A program made the translations under genes and the position numbers. From positions 31,115-95,114 of the forward strand of contig JABFQZ010000027.1 of the NCBI GenBank assembly GCA_013141435.1: a stretch of 64,000 bases of DNA, read 5' to 3'. Positions 8,382 through 15,995 of this stretch are shown here, piece by piece. This DNA comes from Ferruginibacter sp. (lineage in GTDB: Bacteria; Bacteroidota; Bacteroidia; Chitinophagales; Chitinophagaceae). The notes below the pieces were generated by a model that saw only the letters and a list, made by a program, of their open reading frames with translations, searched no databases and had not been told where the DNA came from. The first letter of the stretch is position 1; every line of letters begins with the position of its first letter.

Positions 8382-8705
8382 TTATTTTGTTAATGTTGTT
8401 ACAGCATTTGCCATTTCGTTCCAGGTGGTTTCTAGTTCTGTATAAAAATCCAACCCTTTTTCGGTAAGGCTAAAGTACTTTCGGGGTGGTCCACTTGTAC
8501 TTTCTTCCCACCTGTACGATAGCAATTCGGCATTTTTTAACCTTGTTAGCAATGGGTACAAAGTACCTTCAAAAACATTTAAGTTTGCTGCTTTCATTTT
8601 ATCAATAATGTCCGATGGGTAAGCCTCGCCTTGCTTTATTACCGATAAAATGCAAAACTCCAACACTCCTTTTCGCATTTGACTTGCTGTGTTATCTATA
8701 TTCAT
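8382..8705 (-). CDS. PadR-family transcriptional regulator
   Basis: This is a winged-helix repressor of 107 residues, starting MNIDNTASQMRKGVLEFCIL at ATG 8705. The reading frame is open 35 codons further upstream, but the ATG at 8705 matches the usual PadR start, and the extra sequence runs into the operator-like region. Typical PadR signatures are GEAYPSDIIDKMK, FEGTLYPLLTRLKNAELLSYRW and GPPRKYFSLTEKG. It heads the two-gene unit with the PspC protein and probably represses it until membrane stress occurs. Confidence 0.92.
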   Translation of the reverse strand: MNIDNTASQMRKGVLEFCILSVIKQGEAYPSDIIDKMKAANLNVFEGTLYPLLTRLKNAELLSYRWEESTSGPPRKYFSLTEKGLDFYTELETTWNEMANAVTTLTK

Positions 8706-8819
8706 TTTTAAAATTTTATTTTGGTTGTTTGCAAAAGTGAAAATGTTTTTTAAAGTATTCCATCTTCTGAAAAGCAAAGATATCGATAATTTTAGTACTA
8801 TGCAAAACATATTACCTTC

Positions 8820-8859
8820 TTTTATTTAGTAGCTTGCGGTAAGATAGTACTAAATAAAA
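8820..8859. promoter_or_regulatory. Candidate operator upstream of padR: 12-bp inverted repeat
   Basis: TTTTATTTAGTA (8820-8831) and its exact complement TACTAAATAAAA (8848-8859) flank a 16-bp GC-richer centre, about 115 bp upstream of the padR start. A further TTTAGTACTA copy lies at 8791-8800. The spacing suits a dimeric winged-helix regulator. It also lies upstream of the plus-strand gene at 8989, so it could serve that side. Confidence 0.4.
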
Positions 8860-8988
8860 TGTATATGTATGATTAACAATTATATATATCTAAAATTTAG
8901 CAAACAGATTTTTAAAATATTAGTATAAACGGTAAAATAAATATGATGAAAGGTGTTTATTATTGTATTAAAGATGTAATTTTAAGCA

Positions 8989-9270
8989 ATGAAACAAGAA
9001 TTAAACAGCACCAAAACTCCATCATTTATTTTTTGCATGGCTATGGATCTTGTAGGTTTTGTTAGCTTTAGCATACCAGGTATTGGGGAATTTTCGGATA
9101 TTATATGGGCACCACTTTCGGCATTTATTTTTTTGAAAATCTTTGGCGGTAAGCTCGGGCAAATTGGTGCAGTTTTAAATTTTGTAGAAGAAATTTTACC
9201 ATTTGTAGATGTTATTCCGTCTTTTAGCATTGCTTGGTTAATAAAATCAAATATTTTATGCAAACCATAA
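8989..9270 (+). CDS. Small conserved membrane protein, function unknown
   Basis: This 93-residue protein has about two to three hydrophobic segments. The pattern MDLVGFVSFSIPGIGEFSDIIWAP...FGGKLG...FVEEILPFVDVIPSF...IAWL recalls a small conserved Bacteroidota membrane family without assigned function. I preferred this strand over the overlapping minus-strand frame because only this product shows coherent membrane topology and the conserved Gly/Pro/Asp pattern. It is 49 bp before a DoxX-like gene on the same strand, perhaps one unit. Confidence 0.65.
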   Translation: MKQELNSTKTPSFIFCMAMDLVGFVSFSIPGIGEFSDIIWAPLSAFIFLKIFGGKLGQIGAVLNFVEEILPFVDVIPSFSIAWLIKSNILCKP

Positions 9271-9319
9271 AATGAAATGGTTTTTAAAAAGAATTGTATA
9301 TTTATCAAAATTATAAATT

Positions 9320-9685
9320 ATGAAAATAGTAAAACACATTCCTGCTTATATATTGGCAGTTGTATTTATTGTATTTGGTATTATGTATTTTTTAAAGCTA
9401 ATGCCAGTACCAGAAATGCAAGGCAACCAGCTAAGTTTTATGACTTTATTTAGCAGCACTGGTTATTTAACTTTTATTAAAGTGCTAGAAGTAGTATTTG
9501 GTATTTTATTGGTGTTTCCAAAAACTAGAGCACTTGGTCTTTTGCTTATTTTGCCAATAGTAGTAAATATTTTATGTTTTGAAGTATTTATTGCAAACCA
9601 ACCTGGCATTGGTGTTGCATTATTAGTAATAAATATTATAGGTATTTATTTGAATAAAGAAAAATATACGGCTATAGTTTGTTAA
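9320..9685 (+). CDS. DoxX-like small membrane protein
   Basis: This 121-residue protein has four predicted membrane helices. PAYILAVVFIVFGIMYFLKL opens the DoxX-like fold, FIKVLEVVFGILLVFPKTRALGLLLILPIVVNI follows, and the C-terminus is a hydrophobic helix with a short cytoplasmic tail. DoxX-like proteins are broadly distributed and mostly uncharacterised; some relate to thiosulfate:quinone oxidoreductase subunits or redox homeostasis. No catalytic residue is visible. Its only close neighbour on this strand is the small membrane protein gene upstream. Confidence 0.75.
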   Translation: MKIVKHIPAYILAVVFIVFGIMYFLKLMPVPEMQGNQLSFMTLFSSTGYLTFIKVLEVVFGILLVFPKTRALGLLLILPIVVNILCFEVFIANQPGIGVALLVINIIGIYLNKEKYTAIVC

Positions 9686-9951
9686 ACTTTTTTCATAATA
9701 TCATTGTTATTTATTTTTTAAGATTTGTATAAATATGGTGCTATAGATTTAATAGCAAGTATAAAAATTCTATTAATTTAATTGAGCTAAATGTAAATTT
9801 GTGTAATTTTTTTAATAACACTCAAATAGTAACATTAGTTAATAGCCAACACAGTATTACTTTGTTGTAAACTTAAAGTAATTTTTGAATACTCTTTTTA
9901 AACAAAAAGATATTTTTTTTAGTTTACAATAAAGTAGTAAAATAGATACTA

Positions 9952-10407
9952 ATGAAAAATTTAAGATTAATTCCTATAAAAAAAACAATAGCACTTGTAG
10001 CACACGACAATAAAAAAGCTGATCTTATAGAATGGGCTATTTATAACAAACAATTTTTGCAAGAGCACAACCTTGTTGCTACTGGCACTACTGGTAAATT
10101 ATTAGAAACAGAATTAAATAAACCTATTACAAAAATGCTTAGTGGTCCGCTTGGTGGCGACCAACAAATAGGAGCAATGATTGCCGAAGGAAAAATAGAT
10201 GTGCTCATATTTTTTTGGGACCCAATGGAAGCCCAGCCACATGATAGCGATGTAAAAGCACTGCTTAGGTTAGGTGTAGCATGGAATATTTTAATGGCTT
10301 GCGATAGAGCAACCGCCGATTTTATAATTACTTCTCCCTTAATGTATGAAGCATACGAATCTAACATACCAGATTATAGCAAATACCTAAAGCGAAAGGT
10401 TTTTTAG
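9952..10407 (+). CDS. mgsA: Methylglyoxal synthase
   Basis: This 151-residue enzyme converts dihydroxyacetone phosphate to methylglyoxal and phosphate, a bypass that relieves sugar-phosphate build-up. Family signatures are ATGTTGKLLE (phosphate loop), GPLGGDQQIGAMI with Asp70, and FFWDPMEAQPHDSDVKALLRL with His97 and Asp100, matching the catalytic Asp71/His98/Asp101 of the E. coli enzyme. Length is normal for the family. The 266 bp before it (9686-9951) hold only AT-rich sequence, probably its promoter region. Its 3' end overlaps the convergent epimerase gene by 4 bp. Confidence 0.96.
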   Translation: MKNLRLIPIKKTIALVAHDNKKADLIEWAIYNKQFLQEHNLVATGTTGKLLETELNKPITKMLSGPLGGDQQIGAMIAEGKIDVLIFFWDPMEAQPHDSDVKALLRLGVAWNILMACDRATADFIITSPLMYEAYESNIPDYSKYLKRKVF

Positions 10408-11501
10408 ATAATTACCGATTCGCAATTATTTAAAAAACTTTCGTCCACACTTGCACCAATACCAATACCATTTGGCAATTGTACTGTATAACCCTTGTAA
10501 GTAACACCGCCTATTACTGGGTCTGCTTTATGCCCAAGCATGCAAGTATCCATATCATAAAAAACAATTTGAGTATTTGCCGCTGCAAAATGAGCAAAGG
10601 CTGTAAGTGCCACTCGACTTTCAAGCATTCCGCCCATCATACATGCAATATTGCTTTTTGTAGCTACCTCTATAATTTTTTTTGCTTCGTGTATGCCACC
10701 ACTTTTTGCAAATTTTATATTTATGTAATGGCAAGCATTATTTTTTATAATTCGTTTTGCATCGTAGTGGTTGTACACACTTTCATCTGCCATAATTTTT
10801 ATTGAAGATAATTTCATTAACTCTGGTAATAAATCGTCGTTATATGTTCGCATTGGTTGTTCGCAAAATTCAATATTATATTGTCCCAGTTGGGTAAGTG
10901 CATCTTTAGCATCTTCAAAACTCCAGCCTTGGTTTGCATCAATTCTAAGCTTACAATTGTTTCCTATTGCTGCTCTTATTTCTTTAATACGGGCTACATC
11001 AGTAACTACATCTTTCCCTAATTTTACTTTTAATATAGCAGCTCCATTATTTACAAAAGTTTTTGCTTGCATAGCCATTGTTTCTGGCAAACCAATACCT
11101 ACAGTAATATCAGAAAGCATTTCTTTATATTCTCCTCCCAAAAACTTGTACAAAGGTATATGGGCATTTTTTGCAGCTATATCGTATAATGCCATATCAA
11201 AAGCACTTTTTATAGTACTATTACCTGCTGTAAATAAATGCAATTCATTTAATCTTTCTTCTAAGTTTAAAGCATTTTTGCCTTTCCAAAGATTTGCAAA
11301 ATCTTTAGCCATTTCGTAGCAAGTATTTTGTGTTTCGCCTACAATCATAGGAAATGCAGAGCATTCGCCGATGCCAACAATAGTGCTATTGGTAAATATT
11401 TTTATTAATATATTTTGTGCATATTCCATAGTTCCAGTTGCAATAGTAAAAGGATACATTGGAATACTGTATTTGTATATTTGTATTTTTTCGATAATCA
11501 T
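10404..11501 (-). CDS. Dipeptide epimerase (enolase superfamily), L-Ala-D/L-Glu type likely
   Basis: This 365-residue member of the muconate-lactonising/mandelate-racemase group has a capping domain at about 1-125 and a TIM barrel after it. Catalytic Lys160 sits in LKVK, the metal ligands are Asp188 (RIDANQGW), Glu214 (CEQPM) and Asp239 (MADES), and the second base Lys263 is in NIKFAKSGG. The late GGMLESRVAL motif is characteristic of dipeptide epimerases, which recycle muropeptide L-Ala-D-Glu. Exact substrate specificity cannot be read by eye. The gene is convergent with mgsA (4-bp overlap of 3' ends) and divergent from the aromatic operon. Confidence 0.88.
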   Translation of the reverse strand: MIIEKIQIYKYSIPMYPFTIATGTMEYAQNILIKIFTNSTIVGIGECSAFPMIVGETQNTCYEMAKDFANLWKGKNALNLEERLNELHLFTAGNSTIKSAFDMALYDIAAKNAHIPLYKFLGGEYKEMLSDITVGIGLPETMAMQAKTFVNNGAAILKVKLGKDVVTDVARIKEIRAAIGNNCKLRIDANQGWSFEDAKDALTQLGQYNIEFCEQPMRTYNDDLLPELMKLSSIKIMADESVYNHYDAKRIIKNNACHYINIKFAKSGGIHEAKKIIEVATKSNIACMMGGMLESRVALTAFAHFAAANTQIVFYDMDTCMLGHKADPVIGGVTYKGYTVQLPNGIGIGASVDESFLNNCESVII

Positions 11502-11624
11502 AAAAGAAAATTATAGTAATATTTTGGCAAAGTAATATAGATAAAAATACGTTGCCTATTTTAAATCTGATTTGGAAACCGTAAACTTTACCTAAAATAT
11601 GTATTAAACTAAATAATTATTTCC

Positions 11625-11632
11625 TACATTTG
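11625..11632 (+). promoter_or_regulatory. Promoter -7 element of the Phe/Tyr operon
   Basis: TACATTTG matches the Bacteroidota -7 consensus TAnnTTTG and lies 8 bp before the leader-peptide ATG, so transcription would start within a few bases of that codon. No convincing -33 TTTG was found at the usual distance. Confidence 0.6.
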
Positions 11633-11640
11633 ATTTACAC

Positions 11641-11706
11641 ATGACAGCAACAAAAACTTTTAGAACTTATTATTATTTCTTCTATTTTACAAATAGTAGA
11701 GGATAG
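11641..11706 (+). CDS. Phe/Tyr leader peptide of the attenuator
   Basis: This 21-codon frame begins MTATKTFRT and then has seven aromatic codons in a row, TAT TAT TAT TTC TTC TAT TTT (11668-11688, YYYFFYF), before TNSRG and a TAG stop. An earlier TTT (11659) adds an eighth aromatic codon. It precedes the prephenate dehydratase operon and overlaps the pairing segments of the attenuator. This is the layout of a ribosome-mediated attenuation leader such as enterobacterial pheL. Shortage of Phe-tRNA or Tyr-tRNA would stall the ribosome in the run. The very short 5' leader implied by the -7 element suggests near-leaderless initiation. Confidence 0.88.
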   Translation: MTATKTFRTYYYFFYFTNSRG

Positions 11707-11774
11707 TTTTTGTTGACCGAAATTAAAATTAAAAAATCAACATAAAAAATCCTCCGACATATCGGAGGATTTTT
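11648..11774 (+). promoter_or_regulatory. Transcription attenuator (segments 1-4) of the Phe/Tyr operon
   Basis: There are four mutually exclusive segments. Segment 1 (11648-11658, CAACAAAAACT) is the exact complement of 11705-11715 inside segment 2. Segment 2 (11699-11715) pairs with segment 3 (11738-11754) at 14 of 17 positions, including GAGGAT/ATCCTC and GTTG/CAAC, making the antiterminator. The 3' side of segment 3 and segment 4 form a perfect 13-bp terminator stem (11745-11757 with 11762-11774, loop CATA) ending in a T run. A ribosome stalled on the aromatic codons would cover segment 1 and release segment 2 to pair with 3, allowing read-through. A ribosome at the stop codon would cover segment 2 and favour termination. 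Confidence 0.88.
11745..11774 (+). terminator. Attenuator terminator hairpin in front of pheA
   Basis: This is a perfect 13-bp stem with core TCCTCCGA/TCGGAGGA and a 4-nt loop, with five T at the end of the 3' arm, only 11 bp before the pheA ATG. An intrinsic terminator this close upstream of a start codon only makes sense as a regulated attenuator. Confidence 0.92.
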
Positions 11775-11785
11775 GCTTTTGTAAT

Positions 11786-12613
11786 ATGGCACATAAAGTT
11801 TCGATACAAGGCTACGAAGGAAGTTTTCATCAGGCAGCAGCCCAACAATTTTTTGGTAAAACCATACAAGTAATTCCTTGTGCTACATTTAGAGATGTAA
11901 TTAAAATAGGCTCCGATAAAAAGCTTAGCGATGGTGCCGTTATGGCAATAGAAAATTCGATAGCCGGTAGTATTTTACCAAATTATACTTTGTTGCAAAA
12001 TAGCAAACTTGTAATTGTAGGCGAAGTGTATTTAAGTATAAAGCAAAATTTACTTGTAAATAAAGGAGTAAAATTAGAAGATATTAAAGAAGTACATAGC
12101 CACCAAATGGCCATATTGCAATGCATGCAGTTTTTAGAAAAATACAAATGGAAATTAGTAGAAACAGAGGATACTGCATTAAGTGCAAAACATATTTATC
12201 AGCACAAAAGCAAACATACTGCCGCTATTGCAAGCAAACTTGCCGCAGAGTTGTATAATTTAGATGTGCTTGCACCTAGTATTCAAACCATGAAAAACAA
12301 TTACACTCGGTTTTTAATACTACAAAAAGAAAATTGTTTTAACAAAATTGAAAATGCAAATAAAGCATCAGTAAATTTTCAAACAAACCACTCAAGAGGT
12401 AGCTTAGCAAAGGTTTTAACAACTATTGCTGTTGCAGGTATTAACCTAAGTAAGCTGCAAAGTTTTCCTATTCCGGGCAGTAATTTTAAATACTCTTTTC
12501 ATGCCGATATGGAGTTTGAATCTTTAAATATTTTCTATGAAACCATCGAAAAAATTAAATTAATTACCGAATTTGTAAAGCTGTATGGAGTCTATAAAAA
12601 TGGAAATAGATAA
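11786..12613 (+). CDS. pheA: Prephenate dehydratase
   Basis: This 275-residue monofunctional enzyme converts prephenate to phenylpyruvate. The catalytic domain spans about 1-180, starting VSIQGYEGSFHQAAA, with the conserved TRF motif in NNYTRFLIL near the end. A C-terminal ACT domain follows (about 195-265, RGSLAKVLTTIAVAGINLSKLQSFPIPG). The usual ESRP Phe-binding motif of the ACT domain reads LQSFPI here, so feedback control may differ from the enterobacterial form. It is the first structural gene after the attenuator; the aminotransferase follows after 29 bp. Confidence 0.94.
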   Translation: MAHKVSIQGYEGSFHQAAAQQFFGKTIQVIPCATFRDVIKIGSDKKLSDGAVMAIENSIAGSILPNYTLLQNSKLVIVGEVYLSIKQNLLVNKGVKLEDIKEVHSHQMAILQCMQFLEKYKWKLVETEDTALSAKHIYQHKSKHTAAIASKLAAELYNLDVLAPSIQTMKNNYTRFLILQKENCFNKIENANKASVNFQTNHSRGSLAKVLTTIAVAGINLSKLQSFPIPGSNFKYSFHADMEFESLNIFYETIEKIKLITEFVKLYGVYKNGNR

Positions 12614-12642
12614 ACTTTTTCTAATAAAAGCAAACAATAAAA

Positions 12643-13800
12643 ATGAAAATAAATACGGCCGACAGATTATCTACAATAAATGAATATTATTTTTCGCAAA
12701 AATTGAGGGAGATAGACTTGCTAAATAAAGCTGGAAATGATATTATTAACTTGGGTATTGGTAGCCCCGATTTGCCACCACACCCTGCGGTAATAGAGAC
12801 TTTGCAAAACGAAGCTGCTAAACTAAATACACATGCTTACCAATCTTACAAAGGCTCTCCAATATTGCGAAACGCTGTAACAGACTGGTACAGCACTTGG
12901 TATAGTGTAATACTAAATGCCGATACAGAAGTGTTGCCCTTAATTGGAAGTAAAGAAGGTATTATGCATATTTGTATGACCTATTTGAATATTGGTGACC
13001 AAGCATTGATACCAAACCCTGGATACCCAACATACAAAAGTGCAGTTACACTAGCAGGAGGTAATTGTATAAATTACGATTTGCTTGAAAGCAATAATTG
13101 GTTGCCTGATTTTGATGCCCTTGCAAAAAAAGATTTAAGCAAAGTAAAAATAATGTTTGTTAATTATCCGCACATGCCAACTGGGCAATTACCAACAAAT
13201 AATGTTTTTGAAAAAACAATTTCTTTTGCAAAGCTGAATAATATTTTGGTAGTACATGATAATCCGTACAGTTTTATTTTGAACGAAAAACCAATGAGCA
13301 TTTTGAGTGTACAAGGAGCAAAAGATGTGGCAATAGAGTTAAACTCTTTAAGTAAGAGTCAAAATATGGCAGGTTGGCGTATAGGAGTAATGTGTGGTGC
13401 AAAAGAAAGAATAGAAGAAGTACTACGATTTAAAAGCAATATGGATAGCGGTATGTTTTTACCAATACAACTTGCAGCAGCAAAGGCTTTGAGCTTAAGT
13501 AAAGATTGGTACGATGACTTAAATACTGTATATGCCGAAAGAAAAGTAAAAGCTTTTGAATTATTGGATTTAATAAATTGCCAATACAATAAAACTCAAG
13601 CAGGCATGTTTGTTTGGGCAAAAATACCAACAAGTTTTGATGATGCATATAAATTAAGTGATGATGTATTACACAAATCAAATGTATTTATTACACCAGG
13701 CGGAATATTTGGAAGTAATGGAAATAATTACATTCGCATTAGCTTATGTGCACCAGTAAAAAAAATTGAAGAAGCTATAGAAAGAATAAAAAAGAGTTAA
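12643..13800 (+). CDS. Class I/II PLP aminotransferase, aromatic pathway
   Basis: This 385-residue fold-type I aminotransferase has the PLP lysine at Lys238 in SLSKSQNMAGWRIG. Other family motifs are NLGIGSPDLPPHP near the N-terminus, NPGYPTYKS, and FVNYPHMPTGQ where many relatives read NYPNNPTG. Its place between prephenate dehydratase and prephenate dehydrogenase suggests it transaminates phenylpyruvate and 4-hydroxyphenylpyruvate to Phe and Tyr. Related sequences are sometimes called LL-diaminopimelate aminotransferase or methionine aminotransferase, so specificity is inferred from context. Confidence 0.88.
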   Translation: MKINTADRLSTINEYYFSQKLREIDLLNKAGNDIINLGIGSPDLPPHPAVIETLQNEAAKLNTHAYQSYKGSPILRNAVTDWYSTWYSVILNADTEVLPLIGSKEGIMHICMTYLNIGDQALIPNPGYPTYKSAVTLAGGNCINYDLLESNNWLPDFDALAKKDLSKVKIMFVNYPHMPTGQLPTNNVFEKTISFAKLNNILVVHDNPYSFILNEKPMSILSVQGAKDVAIELNSLSKSQNMAGWRIGVMCGAKERIEEVLRFKSNMDSGMFLPIQLAAAKALSLSKDWYDDLNTVYAERKVKAFELLDLINCQYNKTQAGMFVWAKIPTSFDDAYKLSDDVLHKSNVFITPGGIFGSNGNNYIRISLCAPVKKIEEAIERIKKS

Positions 13801-13876
13801 AAGTTCAAAGAAAAAAGATAAAGAATAACAAACTCAAGTCTTTCGCTCTTTCTAACTCTTAGCAAAAAACAAGAAC
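13790..13876 (+). repeat. Intercistronic purine/pyrimidine inverted repeat before tyrA
   Basis: A purine-rich arm starting AAGAGTTAAAAGTTCAAAGA overlaps the aminotransferase stop. A pyrimidine-rich arm follows that ends in TAACTCTTAG just before tyrA. AAGAGTTA and TAACTCTT are exact complements. The spacer shares its closing part, AACTCTTAG-n-AAAAAACAA, with the next spacer. Confidence 0.5.
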
Positions 13877-14725
13877 ATGATACAAAATGTAACAATAATA
13901 GGCATAGGTTTAATAGGCGGCTCTTTTGCGCTAGCATTAAAAGAAAAAAATATTGCAAAAAACATTATTGGCGTTGATAATAATGAAGAAAACATAGAAA
14001 AAGCAAAAACACTTGGATTAATAAACGAAGCCCTAACATTAGAAGAGGCTATACAAAAAAGTAATTTAATTTTTGTAGCAATACCAGTAGATGCAACAAT
14101 AAGTGTAATGGCTAAAATAATGCCTTTAATAACTAAAAATCAAATAGTGGTAGATGCTGGCTCTACAAAATTTGATTTGTGTAAAATGGTAAAACAATAT
14201 AAAAATGGCAATAGATTTGTAGCCACTCACCCAATGTGGGGTACCGAGCATAGCGGACCACAAGCTGCTGTAAATGGTGCTTTTGAGGGAAAAGCATGTG
14301 TAATTTGCAATAAAGAAAATTCTGCAAAAGATGCATTAGAAACCATAGAAAATATTTACAAAAAATTAGGAATGCATTTGGTTTATATGAATGCCGAAGC
14401 ACACGATGTGCATGCAGCATACATCAGCCACATATCGCATATTACAAGTTTTGCATTAGCAAATACAGTGCTTCAAAAAGAAAAAGAAGATGATGCCATT
14501 TTTGAATTAGCAAGTGGCGGTTTTGAAAGTACCGTACGTTTAGCAAAAAGTAATGCAGCTATGTGGGTGCCAATTTTTAAACAAAATAAAGAAAATGTTT
14601 TAGATGTATTAAACGAACATATTGTACAATTACGAAAATTTAAAAGTTGTTTAGAAAAAGAAAATTACGAATACCTGTACGAATTAATTGACGATGCAAA
14701 TAAAATAAAGAGAATTATAAAATAA
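13877..14725 (+). CDS. tyrA: Prephenate dehydrogenase
   Basis: This 282-residue NAD(P)-dependent enzyme oxidatively decarboxylates prephenate to 4-hydroxyphenylpyruvate, the tyrosine branch. The Rossmann motif is at the N-terminus (VTIIGIGLIGGSFALAL). VDAGSTK and HPMWGTEHSGP follow, the latter with the His of the substrate site. The all-helical dimer domain covers the last third, with ISHITSFALANT. There is no fused chorismate mutase; that activity is on the next gene. It is the third gene of the attenuated operon. Confidence 0.94.
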   Translation: MIQNVTIIGIGLIGGSFALALKEKNIAKNIIGVDNNEENIEKAKTLGLINEALTLEEAIQKSNLIFVAIPVDATISVMAKIMPLITKNQIVVDAGSTKFDLCKMVKQYKNGNRFVATHPMWGTEHSGPQAAVNGAFEGKACVICNKENSAKDALETIENIYKKLGMHLVYMNAEAHDVHAAYISHISHITSFALANTVLQKEKEDDAIFELASGGFESTVRLAKSNAAMWVPIFKQNKENVLDVLNEHIVQLRKFKSCLEKENYEYLYELIDDANKIKRIIK

Positions 14726-14805
14726 GTTAATAGTGCAAAGAAAATGAGGATAATCTCTTTTTTAACCCTCTCCTCTTTTGAACTCTTAGTAAAAAAACAA
14801 AAAAC
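14715..14805 (+). repeat. Intercistronic purine/pyrimidine repeat before the DAHP synthase gene
   Basis: It has the same organisation as the spacer before tyrA: purine-rich (AGTGCAAAGAAAATGAGGA), then pyrimidine-rich (CCCTCTCCTCTTTTGAACTC), then AACTCTTAGTAAAAAAACAA directly in front of the ATG at 14806. The closing 20 or so bases are nearly the same in both spacers. Confidence 0.5.
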
Positions 14806-15873
14806 ATGAAAGAAAAAGTACAAGCCTTGTGGGCAAAAAAACCATTAATTATTTCGGGACCATGCAGCGCCGAAACTGAAGAGCAAATGATAGAAACAGC
14901 TAAACGATTAGCAGCTACAGGCAAAGTAAATATGTTACGTGCAGGCATTTGGAAACCCCGTACAAGGCCTGGCATGTTTGAAGGCGTAGGTGTAAAAGGA
15001 TTACCATGGCTAGCTCAGGCAAAAAAAATAACAGGTTTGCCAACCACTGTAGAAGTAGCCACAGCAAAGCAAGTAGAAGATGCATTAAGTTTTGATGTAG
15101 ATGTTTTATGGGTAGGTGCCCGTACCACTGTAAACCCATTTAGTGTGCAAGAAATTGCCGATGCATTAAAAGGTGTGGATATACCCGTATTGGTAAAAAA
15201 CCCTATAAATCCCGATTTGGAATTATGGTTAGGTGGTATAGAACGAATACAAAAAGCAGGAGTACAAAAAGTAGGTATGATACACCGTGGCTTTAGCTCT
15301 TATGGCAATACTGAATTTAGAAACGCACCAATGTGGCATTTAGCAATAGAAATGAAAAGGCGTAATCCAGATATGCTAATGATTTGCGACCCATCGCATA
15401 TTTGTGGCCGTAGAGATATTTTACAAGCAATATCGCAAGAGGCTATTAACTTAGATTACGATGGCCTTATGATAGAAAGCCACATTACGCCAAACGAAGC
15501 CTGGAGCGATGCAAAACAACAAATAACACCCGAAGTTTTAGCAGAAATGTTAAACAAAATAGAGTGGAGAAAAGAAGATGTAAACTCCGAAGAGTACCAT
15601 GCAGCTCTAGAAAAATTACGCCAACAAATAAATCATTTAGACGATGAGCTTATGCAAATTATTAGCCAGCGTATGAAAGTTGCAGAGCAAATAGGAGCAT
15701 ACAAAAAAGAAAATAACATCACAATTTTACAAACCAATCGCTGGAACGAAATTTTAGAAAAAGCCTTTAATAAGGCCAACACACTAGGTTTAAGCAAAGA
15801 GTTTATGACAAAATATTACGATGCCGTACACATGGAAAGCATTACACATCAAAATAAAATTATGGAAAAATAA
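14806..15873 (+). CDS. aroF: Bifunctional DAHP synthase / chorismate mutase
   Basis: This 355-residue fusion has an N-terminal type I-beta 3-deoxy-D-arabino-heptulosonate-7-phosphate synthase (about 1-260; GPCSAE, RAGIWKPRTRP, WVGARTTVNPF, GMIHRGF, CDPSHICGRRD). It condenses PEP and erythrose-4-phosphate, the first step of the shikimate pathway. The C-terminal AroQ-type chorismate mutase (about 262-350; LEKLRQQINHLDDELMQIIS, RMKVAEQIGAYKK) converts chorismate to prephenate. So this gene supplies both the entry and the branch-point step, and feeds the two prephenate enzymes encoded upstream. It is the last gene of the operon. Confidence 0.95.
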   Translation: MKEKVQALWAKKPLIISGPCSAETEEQMIETAKRLAATGKVNMLRAGIWKPRTRPGMFEGVGVKGLPWLAQAKKITGLPTTVEVATAKQVEDALSFDVDVLWVGARTTVNPFSVQEIADALKGVDIPVLVKNPINPDLELWLGGIERIQKAGVQKVGMIHRGFSSYGNTEFRNAPMWHLAIEMKRRNPDMLMICDPSHICGRRDILQAISQEAINLDYDGLMIESHITPNEAWSDAKQQITPEVLAEMLNKIEWRKEDVNSEEYHAALEKLRQQINHLDDELMQIISQRMKVAEQIGAYKKENNITILQTNRWNEILEKAFNKANTLGLSKEFMTKYYDAVHMESITHQNKIMEK

Positions 15874-15943
15874 AAAAATTAAAAATTGGGGCTGTTATCA
15901 TTTGTACAACAATATACATTCGTTCTGTCTCCTTCACTGTTCC

Positions 15944-15995
15944 GTACAAATGAGTATGCATATCCGCCAAAAGGCGCATGCATACTCATTTGTAC
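15944..15995. terminator. Long hairpin between the convergent aromatic and threonine operons
   Basis: Arms 15944-15961 and 15978-15995 are perfect 18-bp complements (GTACAAATGAGTATGCAT and its reverse), with a nested CGCC-AAAA-GGCG at the tip. Another CATTTGTAC lies at 15899. Direct repeats of CAT(T)CGTTC-T/A-GTC flank the hairpin at 15917 and 15995. It may act as a bidirectional terminator, or be a small palindromic repeat element. Confidence 0.6.

Noticed and set aside
8706..8810. 35-codon N-terminal extension of the PadR protein
   Set aside because: The extension is not PadR-like; the ATG at 8705 gives the standard N-terminus.
8982..9308. Minus-strand 108-codon frame
   Set aside because: It covers the same bases as the plus-strand small membrane protein, which shows coherent topology and a family-like pattern.
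10771..11319. Plus-strand 182-codon frame opposite the epimerase gene
   Set aside because: All catalytic residues of the enolase-superfamily protein are on the minus strand; the other frame is a shadow.
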